34,024 nt of DNA from Clostridiales bacterium. GTDB taxonomy: Bacteria > Bacillota > Clostridia > Oscillospirales > Oscillospiraceae. Where the stretch lies: positions 1-34,024 of the forward strand of contig JAJBUK010000073.1 in the NCBI GenBank assembly GCA_020860385.1. Direction: 5' to 3'. A model generated the notes under the pieces. It was not told the DNA's origin and searched no databases. It was given only the letters and a program-made list of their open reading frames with translations. Of the stretch, positions 1 to 6,582 are shown piece after piece. Position 1 is the stretch's first letter; each line of letters begins with the position of its first letter. Both the position numbers and the translations under genes were made by a program.

Positions 1-104
1 TCTTTGGTCTCGGTGTTGAAGTGTATCTTGACTGTGTAGGTGCGTCCGTCGATGGTACGCTTGATATAGGGGACTTCCTGAGTCGTGGCGTTGGTATTAT
101 CCAT
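1..104 (-). CDS. tnpW: TnpW-like transposon-encoded protein (partial, runs off the left edge)
   Basis: The reading frame starts at an ATG at 104 and runs off the window, giving about 34 residues that begin MDNTNATTQEVPYIKRTIDG. The core (K-R-T-I-D-G-R-T-Y-T-V-K-I-H-F) matches the short TnpW family carried by Tn4451-like elements. No function is established for this family. A good ribosome binding site (ACGGAGG, spacing about 8) precedes the ATG. It is the last visible gene of the element backbone, downstream of the ATPase gene, and it shows that the element continues past position 1. The family call is from memory of the conserved core; length and C-terminus cannot be checked here. Confidence 0.7.
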   Translation of the reverse strand, partial: MDNTNATTQEVPYIKRTIDGRTYTVKIHFNTETK

Positions 105-166
105 AAGCAAAACCTCCGTAAAATTAAAATGGCCGGTCTGTCAATACAGACTCGGCGTGTACGATG

Positions 167-228
167 TGTGACGCAAGTGACGCTGTGACGCTTTATATAC
201 ACCCCCTTGCATCGCAGACGTAGCGTCA
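167..228. repeat. short TGACGC direct repeats between the ATPase gene and tnpW
   Basis: TGACGC occurs at 169-174, 178-183 and 186-191, and the inverse GCGTCA at 223-228, the last overlapping the stop codon of the ATPase gene. A small hairpin (GTCTG/CAGAC, 136-151) lies just beyond. The spacing of 8-9 bp resembles binding-site arrays, but the copies are very short and no function is shown. Confidence 0.3.
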
Positions 229-1362
229 TATCGAAGTGCTGTCGTTCTCAGCTGTCGTTTCCGTTGGCTGGCTATCTTCTGCGTTCAGGTTTCGTAGCGC
301 AAAGGACCGCTTATCCCGTTTCCGCTTGTTCTGAACATAGCTGATACCGAACTTGTTATAGAGAATGGATACTCCATCGTTCAATCTCCGTGTCAGGTGG
401 TGCGGCAGGAGGTCAGGATAGGAGAGCAGTTCCAAAAGCTCGGTGGCGGTGCCTGTCCACTCGTCCTTGTCCATCATAAAACCGGCAATATCAAAGAGCA
501 GGGGGTCGGTTCGATGCCGGTAGATGGGCTTCTCAGCTCTGGTCATTTGCCAGACGCAATGTTCCCGGTCAAATACCAGTTCCAGCTCCTGATCCTCCTG
601 ATCTCTGCCAACGATCTGCATGGTGGCGGTGTCCTCGATGCGCTTTTTCTTTTGCAGAACGATAGCTCCATCGGCAGCACCCAGCAGGCCAGTCGTGCCG
701 GAGATCGTCTCGAAGGAATCGCTGGCCTCCATCTTTCTTGTGTGGTGGACAACCAGCAGGCAGATATTGTGTTTATCAGTGAACGCCTTCAATGCGGCGA
801 TATTCTTGTAATCCATAGCGTAGCTGTAGGATTCATTCCCAATCTCTCTGACCTTCTGCAAGGTGTCCACGATTACAAGGCTTGTGTCTGGATACCGCTG
901 CATAAAGCGCTCCATCTGTTCGGTCAGACCTTCCGCTAAAGTCTTAGACTGCGTGGTCAGTATCAGATTGTCAGTGGATTCTACACCAAACATCTGCATC
1001 AACCGGCCTTGCAGTCTGGGATAATCGTCCTCCAGAGCGAGATAGAGGACGGAGCCTTGCCGGACAGGATAGTCCCACAGGCGAAGGCCCATCGCCACAT
1101 GGTAGGCAAGCTGCATCATAAAGAAAGACTTGCCGATTTTTGGAGAACCAGCAAAGAGATAGGTTCCGCTGTAAAGCAGCCCGTCAATGAGCGGTGTCCT
1201 GGGCGGAAATACCGTGTCATATAGCTCGGTCATCGTAACGGTGTGCAGATCGACATTGGGGTCGTAGCGGGGCGCTGTGGCTCTCATGGCCTCCATCTCT
1301 TTCATCGTCTGCATCACGGCCTCCTGTTCGGCTGGTGGTAAACTCTCGAATTCGTTTTTCAA
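226..1362 (-). CDS. RepA-like AAA ATPase / helicase of a mobile element
   Basis: A 378-residue RecA-fold ATPase. The Walker A motif is GSPKIGKS (residues 72-79) and the Walker B region is LVIVDTLQK with Asp165. Further on are VVHHTRK and a conserved SGTTGLLGAADG segment, the pattern of RepA-type hexameric helicases and AAA_25 proteins of mobile elements. It probably acts on element DNA as a replicative helicase with the CHC2 primase-like protein encoded just upstream. The chosen start is a TTG at 1362, with GGAAAGGA upstream at a rather long spacing; an internal ATG around residue 17 is the alternative. The gene overlaps the end of the CHC2 gene by about 146 bp, so the two are probably translationally linked. 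Family confidence is high; the exact start is uncertain. Confidence 0.85.
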   Translation of the reverse strand: MKNEFESLPPAEQEAVMQTMKEMEAMRATAPRYDPNVDLHTVTMTELYDTVFPPRTPLIDGLLYSGTYLFAGSPKIGKSFFMMQLAYHVAMGLRLWDYPVRQGSVLYLALEDDYPRLQGRLMQMFGVESTDNLILTTQSKTLAEGLTEQMERFMQRYPDTSLVIVDTLQKVREIGNESYSYAMDYKNIAALKAFTDKHNICLLVVHHTRKMEASDSFETISGTTGLLGAADGAIVLQKKKRIEDTATMQIVGRDQEDQELELVFDREHCVWQMTRAEKPIYRHRTDPLLFDIAGFMMDKDEWTGTATELLELLSYPDLLPHHLTRRLNDGVSILYNKFGISYVQNKRKRDKRSFALRNLNAEDSQPTETTAENDSTSI

Positions 1363-1918
1363 GCCTGGTCACATCCTTTCCATGGAGCCTGATAAACGCT
1401 GCCTTGTCCTTGACGCTCCCGTTCAGGAACACATCGTCCAGCAGGTACTCCACATAACTTTTTCTCTGTAGGGCTTCAACAAAAAGCGGGTGCAATTCCT
1501 CATCTGGCATCCTTGGTGCAAGGTCTGTCTGCCACTTCTCAAGCAGTCGGAGATAATCGCAGAGGACACGATAGCAGTAGCTTTCCGTTTTCCTGAATTG
1601 CAGTTCCGCAGATATTTTCGGTTTCGGCTTTGACCGGGGCGGGTCGTGCGTTCGTTCCTCGTAAGGGATGCCGAAGTCAGCGGCCAGCTTGACAGCGGCG
1701 CCCTTGCTGTTCATGTCAAACAGCTTCGCCGTGAAGTCAATGACATCCCCATCGGCCTGACAGCCAAAGCAATGAAAGCGGCGGTCTACCTTCATGCTGG
1801 GCGTTCTGTCATCATGAAACGGGCAGACACACATTCCGTTCCGGTTCACCCGTATTCCATAAGCCTCCGCAGCCTGCCGGGTGGTCACAGACTGCTTGAC
1901 TGCTTCAAATACATTCAT
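1217..1918 (-). CDS. CHC2 zinc-finger protein (DnaG-type primase N-terminal domain)
   Basis: A 233-residue protein whose N-terminal part is a DnaG-type zinc-binding domain: CPFH at residues 32-35 and CFGC at 50-53, within NGMCVCPFHDDRTPSMKV and FHCFGCQADGDVIDF. No TOPRIM catalytic domain follows, so this is a primase-like DNA-binding protein rather than a full primase. The ATG at 1918 is chosen because AAAGGAGG lies just upstream; the longer open frame to 2095 has no such support and crosses a terminator hairpin. The C-terminus from about residue 180 is Arg-rich and overlaps the next gene, so the last stretch may be under little constraint. With the RepA-like ATPase it forms the replication module of the element. 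Confidence 0.85.
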   Translation of the reverse strand: MNVFEAVKQSVTTRQAAEAYGIRVNRNGMCVCPFHDDRTPSMKVDRRFHCFGCQADGDVIDFTAKLFDMNSKGAAVKLAADFGIPYEERTHDPPRSKPKPKISAELQFRKTESYCYRVLCDYLRLLEKWQTDLAPRMPDEELHPLFVEALQRKSYVEYLLDDVFLNGSVKDKAAFIRLHGKDVTRLEKRIREFTTSRTGGRDADDERDGGHESHSAPLRPQCRSAHRYDDRAI

Positions 1919-1962
1919 ACCTCTAAAACCTCCTTTCCCGGTATGTACGGCAACGTCTGCCC

Positions 1963-2002
1963 AAAAGAAAAAGCACCTGAATCTTTTCAGAATCAGGTGC
2001 TT
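1963..2002 (-). terminator. intrinsic terminator of the DUF4417-EndoU cassette
   Basis: A perfect 10-bp stem (AAGCACCTGA at 1971-1980 pairs with TCAGGTGCTT at 1993-2002) is followed on the minus strand by TTTTTCTTTT. It lies 33 bp after the stop of the 111-aa gene and before the CHC2 start, so it separates the cassette from the element backbone. Confidence 0.85.
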
Positions 2003-2034
2003 TCGCAGTGACCCCGCCAAATGGCAAGGCCGAT

Positions 2035-2370
2035 TTAGTTTTCGTCTACATAGAGCGCTGCAAAACGAATATCTTCCGCAAGTTCGCATCTCCACTGGGC
2101 ATTCTCTACTCGCTCAGCCCTCTCTCTGATGCACTTGAGGAAATCGACGCTTTTCGTTTGCTCCATAATGTCATCAAAGATCTCGCTCAAGTAGTAGAAT
2201 TCCTCGTCTGTACATTCTCCTTTGATAAACTGGATAGATACATCAAGGTCATCTAAAAGAGCCTTCAGTTCCTTTTCCCACCAGAGATCAGGGTAATATT
2301 GCGCCCCTGGCTCTTTCATTCGTTCCTGGATGACAGCATGAAAAGTGGAAAAATCATTCATAACATTCAC
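2035..2370 (-). CDS. unknown 111-aa acidic protein, candidate immunity/antitoxin for the EndoU protein
   Basis: I do not recognise a family. The protein is small, acidic and rich in Glu, Asp and aromatic residues (for example DLDVSIQFIKGECTDEEFYY), with no signal peptide or membrane segment. Its ATG overlaps the stop codon of the EndoU gene (ATGA, 2367-2370), so the two are translationally coupled, and the gene ends the operon just before a strong terminator. An acidic protein directly downstream of a basic toxin-like nuclease is the usual place and character of an immunity protein or antitoxin. That role is inferred from position and composition only. Confidence 0.6.
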   Translation of the reverse strand: MNVMNDFSTFHAVIQERMKEPGAQYYPDLWWEKELKALLDDLDVSIQFIKGECTDEEFYYLSEIFDDIMEQTKSVDFLKCIRERAERVENAQWRCELAEDIRFAALYVDEN

Positions 2371-2852
2371 CTTCTCCTTTTTGTTGTGGGCTGGTACCTC
2401 GCATCTGGGAAAATGGTTGCTATCTGCCCATGCGTTTTAATAACGCCAACCCGTACTCCTTTATATGTTCCCCAGATGATTTGACCATCTGGAACACTGC
2501 GGTTGGATTTCAAACCGCTTACATGCTCACCAGCCCGAACCATATCCTTAACTGTCCATGATTTAGGGAACCATGCCATATTTTTCCCGGTTCGCTTTAT
2601 CTTTTCCTTACTGGAGGGGATGTTTCCGACACGGACTCCGTTAGAGTAGGTCTTAACAATGTTATACCTGATCCCGTTTTGATCCATAATCTCAAGAGCA
2701 CTTTGCCCATGGCCTCCGCTTTTGATGTTCTGTATCTTGCCGGTTCGTGGATTCCGAGTATATCGGCCATCAAAAGAATGGATCAACGCTCCATGATGGA
2801 CACGGTCGCTGCCGTGAGATGTATAATAACGTCCTGATTCTCCGGTTCCCAT
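2367..2852 (-). CDS. EndoU-type RNase domain protein (toxin-like)
   Basis: A 161-residue basic protein matching the bacterial EndoU fold found as the C-terminal toxin in polymorphic toxins and some phage head proteins. Visible landmarks are a GGHGQ segment with His48, the block WFPKSWTVKDMVRAGEHV (residues 94-111), and the final GTYKGVRVGVIK and IATIFPD strands. EndoU enzymes cleave RNA with a His/His/Lys centre; I cannot assign all three residues from sequence alone. The first 45 residues (with SHGSDRVHHG and HSFDGRYTRNP) may be a linker left from a larger phage or toxin protein. There is no signal peptide or secretion domain, so it should act in the cytoplasm. The start overlaps the DUF4417 stop (TGATG) and the end overlaps the next start (ATGA). 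Confidence 0.75.
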   Translation of the reverse strand: MGTGESGRYYTSHGSDRVHHGALIHSFDGRYTRNPRTGKIQNIKSGGHGQSALEIMDQNGIRYNIVKTYSNGVRVGNIPSSKEKIKRTGKNMAWFPKSWTVKDMVRAGEHVSGLKSNRSVPDGQIIWGTYKGVRVGVIKTHGQIATIFPDARYQPTTKRRR

Positions 2853-3520
2853 CAGCTCACCTTCTTTCTCTTCTGAGAAATCCAGTTCTCATACTGATGG
2901 AACTCTGCCAGGGGCAAAGCATCACAAAACACATCTTCCGGCATCGAACCATGAACGAGTACGTCCTGCGGCTTCAGATACTCTATCATGGCATTCAGCC
3001 CTGCTCTGAAATGGTATCTGTTCTCCCGACCACGGATACACCCGTATGTACTGATCGCTACAACGCTGTTCCGTTCTACTCCAATAAATGCGAAGGGTAT
3101 GTCACCGACCACGCACTCCTTGTAGCTTCTCTCGTCACCCCATCGGATATTGGGAATCACATAGATACCTTGCTCCTGGAAATAACAACCAACAGCTCTG
3201 CTCATGTATGTGTTTGTCAACTGGAGAGTCAGAGGCATATCTCTGTAGAGAGAGCAATCTGGTGTGATGATACCGGGGAACGGATAGAATTTCTGAACGT
3301 ATTCCTCCGGTTCTTGCAAGACCTTTCGAAACACGACATCGTGTTCATAAAAGTGAATGAACTCGTCATGGGTCTGAGAACAGGAGATCTTTGAAAAAGG
3401 GATCAGGTTCTCAGGAATGATCCGTTTTGATTGGGCTTTTATTCTGGGAATTTGCAGCAAGCTGTCGAAAGATGCAGCCTCCACAAGCCAGGGATAAAAC
3501 CCATCATCGATAATTTTCAT
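2852..3520 (-). CDS. DUF4417 family protein
   Basis: A 222-residue protein with the DUF4417 pattern: an early LIPFSK segment, HDEFIHFYEHDVVF, then GIITPDCSLYRDMPL, a central NTYMSRAVG, and IPNIRWGDERSY followed by VAISTYGCIRG and a C-terminal VLVHGSMPEDVF. The family is widespread in phages and mobile elements and has no established biochemical role that I know of. The ATG at 3520 has AAAGGA 5 bases upstream. It is the first gene of a three-gene operon, its stop overlapping the EndoU start, which makes it a third component of the putative toxin module (regulator, chaperone or enzyme). A 14-bp palindrome lies just upstream of its ribosome binding site. Confidence 0.8.
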   Translation of the reverse strand: MKIIDDGFYPWLVEAASFDSLLQIPRIKAQSKRIIPENLIPFSKISCSQTHDEFIHFYEHDVVFRKVLQEPEEYVQKFYPFPGIITPDCSLYRDMPLTLQLTNTYMSRAVGCYFQEQGIYVIPNIRWGDERSYKECVVGDIPFAFIGVERNSVVAISTYGCIRGRENRYHFRAGLNAMIEYLKPQDVLVHGSMPEDVFCDALPLAEFHQYENWISQKRKKVS

Positions 3521-3533
3521 ATTAATCCTTTCC

Positions 3534-3547
3534 GCCCATATATGGGC
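3534..3547. promoter_or_regulatory. 14-bp perfect palindrome, candidate operator for the DUF4417-EndoU operon
   Basis: GCCCATATATGGGC reads the same on both strands and sits in the short leader directly before the DUF4417 ribosome binding site. A weak minus-strand promoter (TTGCAC, 17-bp spacer, TAGAAA) lies just upstream. A bound repressor here would block transcription; no regulator is identified, though the nearby XRE protein is an obvious candidate. Confidence 0.45.
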
Positions 3548-3609
3548 ACGAGCATTTCTATCCTACAGATATACATCGTGCAAAAATCGTGTAGCCCTTA
3601 AAATAAGGC

Positions 3610-3638
3610 TTGCACGGGGCGAGAAGGTATGCTACAAT
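3610..3638 (+). promoter_or_regulatory. strong sigma-A-type promoter for a candidate small RNA
   Basis: TTGCAC at 3610-3615, a 17-bp spacer, and TACAAT at 3633-3638 preceded by TG (extended -10). It faces right, against all neighbouring genes, and no plus-strand gene follows; the transcript instead meets an intrinsic terminator about 85 bases later. Confidence 0.7.
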
Positions 3639-3644
3639 CAAATT

Positions 3645-3726
3645 GCAAAGTGGGATTATAGCATAGTCCCTCCGCCGAACGTGCTGATCAGATTGTTCCC
3701 AGCAATCTTGGTCAGTACGTTTTTTT
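3645..3726 (+). ncRNA. candidate small RNA (two hairpins plus intrinsic terminator)
   Basis: From the predicted start near 3645, the transcript would contain an 8-bp hairpin at 3652-3670 (GGGATTAT / ATAGTCCC with one G-U pair and a 3-base loop). A short C-rich linker with TCCGCC follows. A 17-bp stem with a single-base bulge (ACGTGCTGATCAGATTG at 3679-3695 pairing with 3703-3720) then runs straight into a T run at 3720-3726. Promoter, structure and terminator fit together as a free-standing transcript of about 80 bases. It lies between the XRE/ImmA pair and the DUF4417-EndoU-111aa operon and is transcribed in the opposite direction. I do not recognise a known RNA family. A role in controlling the neighbouring toxin-like genes is only a guess. 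Confidence 0.6.
3679..3726 (+). terminator. intrinsic terminator of the candidate small RNA
   Basis: A 17-bp stem with one bulged T (3708), two G-U pairs and a 7-base loop, followed by seven T residues. It is one of the cleanest intrinsic terminators in the window and points rightward, with no plus-strand ORF for it to serve. Confidence 0.8.
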
Positions 3727-3754
3727 GCACTCTTTATCATACATCCAAAGAGCA

Positions 3755-4288
3755 TCACCGCCTTTCCTGTTTACGCCGCACATCCGCAAAGCTCTTGGAA
3801 ACCTGGTATGCCTGAATAATTTCATTCCGGCTCATTCCCCGGCTTTCTTCATAAGGGATCATAACCTCACCGCAGAGCGCCTTTGCCTGCCACTCGACGC
3901 TGCAATATGCCGGAAGCTCCCTATCCTCAAAAGTCCTGGAGATGATCGGCGTATATCCAATTGCGAACAGAAACACATGGCAGATCTCGTGGCAGATAAA
4001 TCCACGGAATGCACCATTCCCATTTTGGTAAGCCCCATTATAAACGGTTTCCTTGATCTCTATGGTCATGCCACCCATGTCATTAGGGCTGCACTGAGCC
4101 ATCGTGTTCGGTGGAAGGTGACGATCCTCTACAACGATATAATTGCTGCCGGGGAACACGTCAGCTAGATGATCCAATGCTTCAAGCACCGGAAATGGCC
4201 CACTGCTTGGCACGCCAAACAGTTTCCGAAGGAAGGGTGACAATCTGCGCAGGTCATTCCTGCTTATTGGTTTCGTTTGGTAGTCCAC
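3755..4288 (-). CDS. ImmA/IrrE family metallo-endopeptidase
   Basis: A 177-residue protein with the zinc-protease motif HEICH (His100, Glu101, His104) in GFICHEICHVFLFAIG, and downstream EWQAKALCGEVMIP, where the Glu is the likely third zinc ligand. ImmA-like proteases cleave a partner XRE repressor to derepress a mobile element or stress genes. The partner gene lies immediately upstream with a 2-bp gap, so the pair is one operon. The start is a GTG at 4288 with AGGAGG 13 bases upstream. By analogy with ImmR/ImmA it may control the neighbouring cassette or element transfer; the target is not shown by the sequence. Confidence 0.85.
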   Translation of the reverse strand: MDYQTKPISRNDLRRLSPFLRKLFGVPSSGPFPVLEALDHLADVFPGSNYIVVEDRHLPPNTMAQCSPNDMGGMTIEIKETVYNGAYQNGNGAFRGFICHEICHVFLFAIGYTPIISRTFEDRELPAYCSVEWQAKALCGEVMIPYEESRGMSRNEIIQAYQVSKSFADVRRKQERR

Positions 4289-4290
4289 TA

Positions 4291-4659
4291 TTACTTATTG
4301 CCCTCCTGTTTGCTCAACAGTTCCAAAATTTTTTGCGCTGTCTCATCGTCCATGTTATCGAAAGAACGTGCAAACTGCATCGCAGCTCGACGTTGCGTTA
4401 TCCCAGCATTTCCTACTGTGATCTTGTACTGCGTCTTGGATTCCTCGATGGCATCCTTCAGTTCTTGCCGTTCGGACGGTGTCAAGTGGTACAACTGCGA
4501 TATTTTTTCAACCCAGTCCGCAGGAACATTCTTTCTCCCATTTTCAACTGCTGACAAAAATGGCACAGAAGTTTCCAGCTTGGCAGCCATATCGCCCATG
4601 ACCTCATGACACCTGATCCTCAACACACGGACATATTCACCGAATTTCGTATACGCCAT
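4291..4659 (-). CDS. XRE-family helix-turn-helix repressor
   Basis: A 122-residue DNA-binding protein beginning MAYTKFGEYVRVLRIRCHEV. The N-terminal half is an HTH_3-type domain (MGDMAAKLETSVPFLSAVENGRKNVP in two helices and recognition segment), followed by a helical C-terminal region. The ATG at 4659 is chosen because AGGAGGAG lies about 8 bases upstream; an upstream ATG at 4713 has its purine run too close. The gene is transcribed from a consensus promoter at 4735-4763 and is followed by the ImmA-like protease gene. The pair resembles the ImmR/ImmA switch of ICEBs1. It may repress its own promoter or the DUF4417 operon. Confidence 0.85.
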   Translation of the reverse strand: MAYTKFGEYVRVLRIRCHEVMGDMAAKLETSVPFLSAVENGRKNVPADWVEKISQLYHLTPSERQELKDAIEESKTQYKITVGNAGITQRRAAMQFARSFDNMDDETAQKILELLSKQEGNK

Positions 4660-4734
4660 GTCTTGATGCTCCTCCTTTTTTAGATCAATTAGAAAGATAT
4701 AAACAAATTGCATTTCCTCCTAATCGTCACACCC

Positions 4735-4763
4735 ATTATAAAGCAAGTTGTCCTCAATGTCAA
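4735..4763 (-). promoter_or_regulatory. consensus sigma-A promoter of the XRE/ImmA operon
   Basis: On the minus strand TTGACA (4758-4763), a 17-bp spacer and TATAAT (4735-4740) form a perfect consensus promoter. The transcript starts about 70 bases before the XRE start codon. Confidence 0.85.
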
Positions 4764-4851
4764 TAAGAATATTAACCTGTTTTCGGTTCACTATCTTATC
4801 TGTGCAAAGGAACCGCACAGTTCTGTCTTGCTCGACACCTTCACAATAAAT

Positions 4852-6348
4852 TCAGCGTCCCCGATTTGCACTTCTACTATTGCTTTGTTCCGGCGTCATC
4901 GCCTTCTCCGCCTGCCGACGAACGGTATCCAAATCTTTAACCTCTTTCCGATACTGCTTCAACTTTTCGTATTCAATGTCATGCTCGGCGGTCAGCGTTG
5001 CAAGCTCTGCCTGCCATGCCTTGATGCTGTCCGGCAGGGCGGACACGTCAACCTCTTTGGCGTGGAGAAATTTGTTTGCCGCCTGCCAGAGCGCCAGGTC
5101 TGCGTGGTGGCTTTCCTCAAATTCCTCTTGCTTCTTCTTGAAGCGGATGCCGTTGCGCTCCTTGCGAACAGGCTCGGTTCTGAGGTACTGCTTGCCATTT
5201 TCAATGAGCTTTTGCAGCTCCCGCATACGGCGCTCTTTGCCTTTCACAATGCCCTGAGATGCGTCCACCTTTTCCCGCAAACCGGCAAGGGCGGTTTGCA
5301 AATCGGCCAGGGTGTAGATGTCCCTGGTGTTCAGCTTGCGGATCGTCTCCATCATGTCGTTGCCGATCTCTACGGTGTGCTGGAATTGGAATCGCTTGGA
5401 GTATTTCTGTACCCGCTGGCTCTCCTGCTCCATATACTGCAATAACAGGTCGCCCAGCAGAGGAGAACGTGCTTCCTCCGCAAACTGTTCCAACCTGCCG
5501 GACAGTTCAGACAGCCACTCCTTCAAGCCATTGATCCTGTTCCTGATTTCCTTGATGATACGGTTTGCTGCTCTGATTCTCCGGTTGATTTCCCCTCGCT
5601 CGGTGGGGATACCTTTTTTCTCCATCGCACAGGCGGCGACGCCCATGTGAATCGTTGGCAGTTCCTCCAGGCCACGCTCAGCGTTGCTCCGGTGGTCGAT
5701 GCGCTCCGGCGCATGATTGGCCTCCAGAAAACAGTTGACTGTCTCCGCCCAGGACGCCCGCCAGCGCTCTGCGTTCTCGTGGCTGTTCCAGTCAACGGTG
5801 TCCACCTTCCGGGACTTCCATCGTCCGTTGGGGAGCCGGATACGCTCACCCCTTTCATCTGGTTCAAATTCCTGGTGGCTCTTGGGGAGCCACTTGCCGT
5901 TCTCGTCCAGCGCCCGCATGGTCAGCATGATGTGGCAATGGGGGTTGCCGTCGTGCTTGTCATGAATAGAAAAATCCACGCACATACCAGCGTCCACAAA
6001 CTGCTGGCAATAGGCGTGGATGATTTTCTTGTGTTCTTCCAGCGGCAGCTCCTGGGGCAACGACACTTCGATTTCCCGTGCAAGCTGGGCGTCGGCCCGC
6101 TTCTCGTTCATCTCCACGGAGTTCCAGAGCGTTTGCCGGTCAGAGAAGGAAGCCGGTGCATTGTCGGGCAGCATGATCTCGGAATAAGCAATACCTTTCT
6201 TCCGGTCATAGTTGGCTGGCCGTCCACTCCATTCATTGACCAGATTCGTCCCGCTGCGATAGGCGGCAGCGGCCACAGCGCTCCGCCCATCGCTACGGCT
6301 GATGATCTGGATAGAGCAATGATAGATCGCTATCGTCACCACCTCCAT
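4852..6348 (-). CDS. MobA/MobL family relaxase (MobQ type)
   Basis: A relaxase that nicks oriT and leads mobilisation. Landmarks: the opening IAIYHCSIQIISR, then GRSAVAAAAYRSG containing the likely catalytic Tyr, and the HUH metal-binding segment HDGNPHCHIMLTMR. The remaining half is long and coiled-coil-like (charged helices from about residue 230). The coordinates use the ATG at 6348 (498 aa), but it has no ribosome binding site. A perfect GGAGG lies 8 bases before an ATA codon at 6333, exactly where the family's usual start (M-A-I-Y-H-C-S) should be. The oriT lies about 200 bp upstream and the DUF3847 gene just beyond it. No T4SS genes are visible, so transfer would use a helper element. 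Confidence 0.9.
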   Translation of the reverse strand: MEVVTIAIYHCSIQIISRSDGRSAVAAAAYRSGTNLVNEWSGRPANYDRKKGIAYSEIMLPDNAPASFSDRQTLWNSVEMNEKRADAQLAREIEVSLPQELPLEEHKKIIHAYCQQFVDAGMCVDFSIHDKHDGNPHCHIMLTMRALDENGKWLPKSHQEFEPDERGERIRLPNGRWKSRKVDTVDWNSHENAERWRASWAETVNCFLEANHAPERIDHRSNAERGLEELPTIHMGVAACAMEKKGIPTERGEINRRIRAANRIIKEIRNRINGLKEWLSELSGRLEQFAEEARSPLLGDLLLQYMEQESQRVQKYSKRFQFQHTVEIGNDMMETIRKLNTRDIYTLADLQTALAGLREKVDASQGIVKGKERRMRELQKLIENGKQYLRTEPVRKERNGIRFKKKQEEFEESHHADLALWQAANKFLHAKEVDVSALPDSIKAWQAELATLTAEHDIEYEKLKQYRKEVKDLDTVRRQAEKAMTPEQSNSRSANRGR

Positions 6349-6541
6349 TCCACGGCAAAGCCGCCCAGCAGAGAAAGAATCAGGAATATCTCCTCTAAAT
6401 GAGGGGGAGGGGGTGAGAAGGGATAGCTGGCTTGGCCAGCGCAAGGGAGGAGCATCCTCCCTTGATGCACCGAAGGTGCCAGTGCTCCGCAAGAGAAGGG
6501 GCAGACTTCCCCTGAACGGTAGGAGTCTCCGAAGAACGCAC

Positions 6542-6575
6542 CGTCACTCTCAGTGACGTATAAGTGCGCCTTTGG
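6542..6575 (+). other. candidate oriT (MobQ/NES-type nic region)
   Basis: A 7-bp inverted repeat (CGTCACT / AGTGACG, 6542-6558, loop CTC) is followed by TATAAGTGCGCCTTT. The sequence ATAAGTGCGCC after a small hairpin is the hallmark of MobQ/NES relaxase nic sites such as that of pSK41/pGO1. It lies between the DUF3847 gene and the relaxase gene, where oriT is expected. Confidence 0.75.
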
Positions 6576-6582
6576 TTTTATA

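Noticed and set aside
3558-3758. Minus-strand 66-codon frame overlapping the ImmA stop by ATGA
   Set aside because: It lies opposite the candidate small RNA, crosses its terminator hairpin and promoter, has no recognisable content, and the overlap may be chance.
4660-4713. N-terminal extension of the XRE protein from the ATG at 4713
   Set aside because: AGGAGG is only 2 bases before that ATG, while the ATG at 4659 has an ideal ribosome binding site and gives the usual family length.
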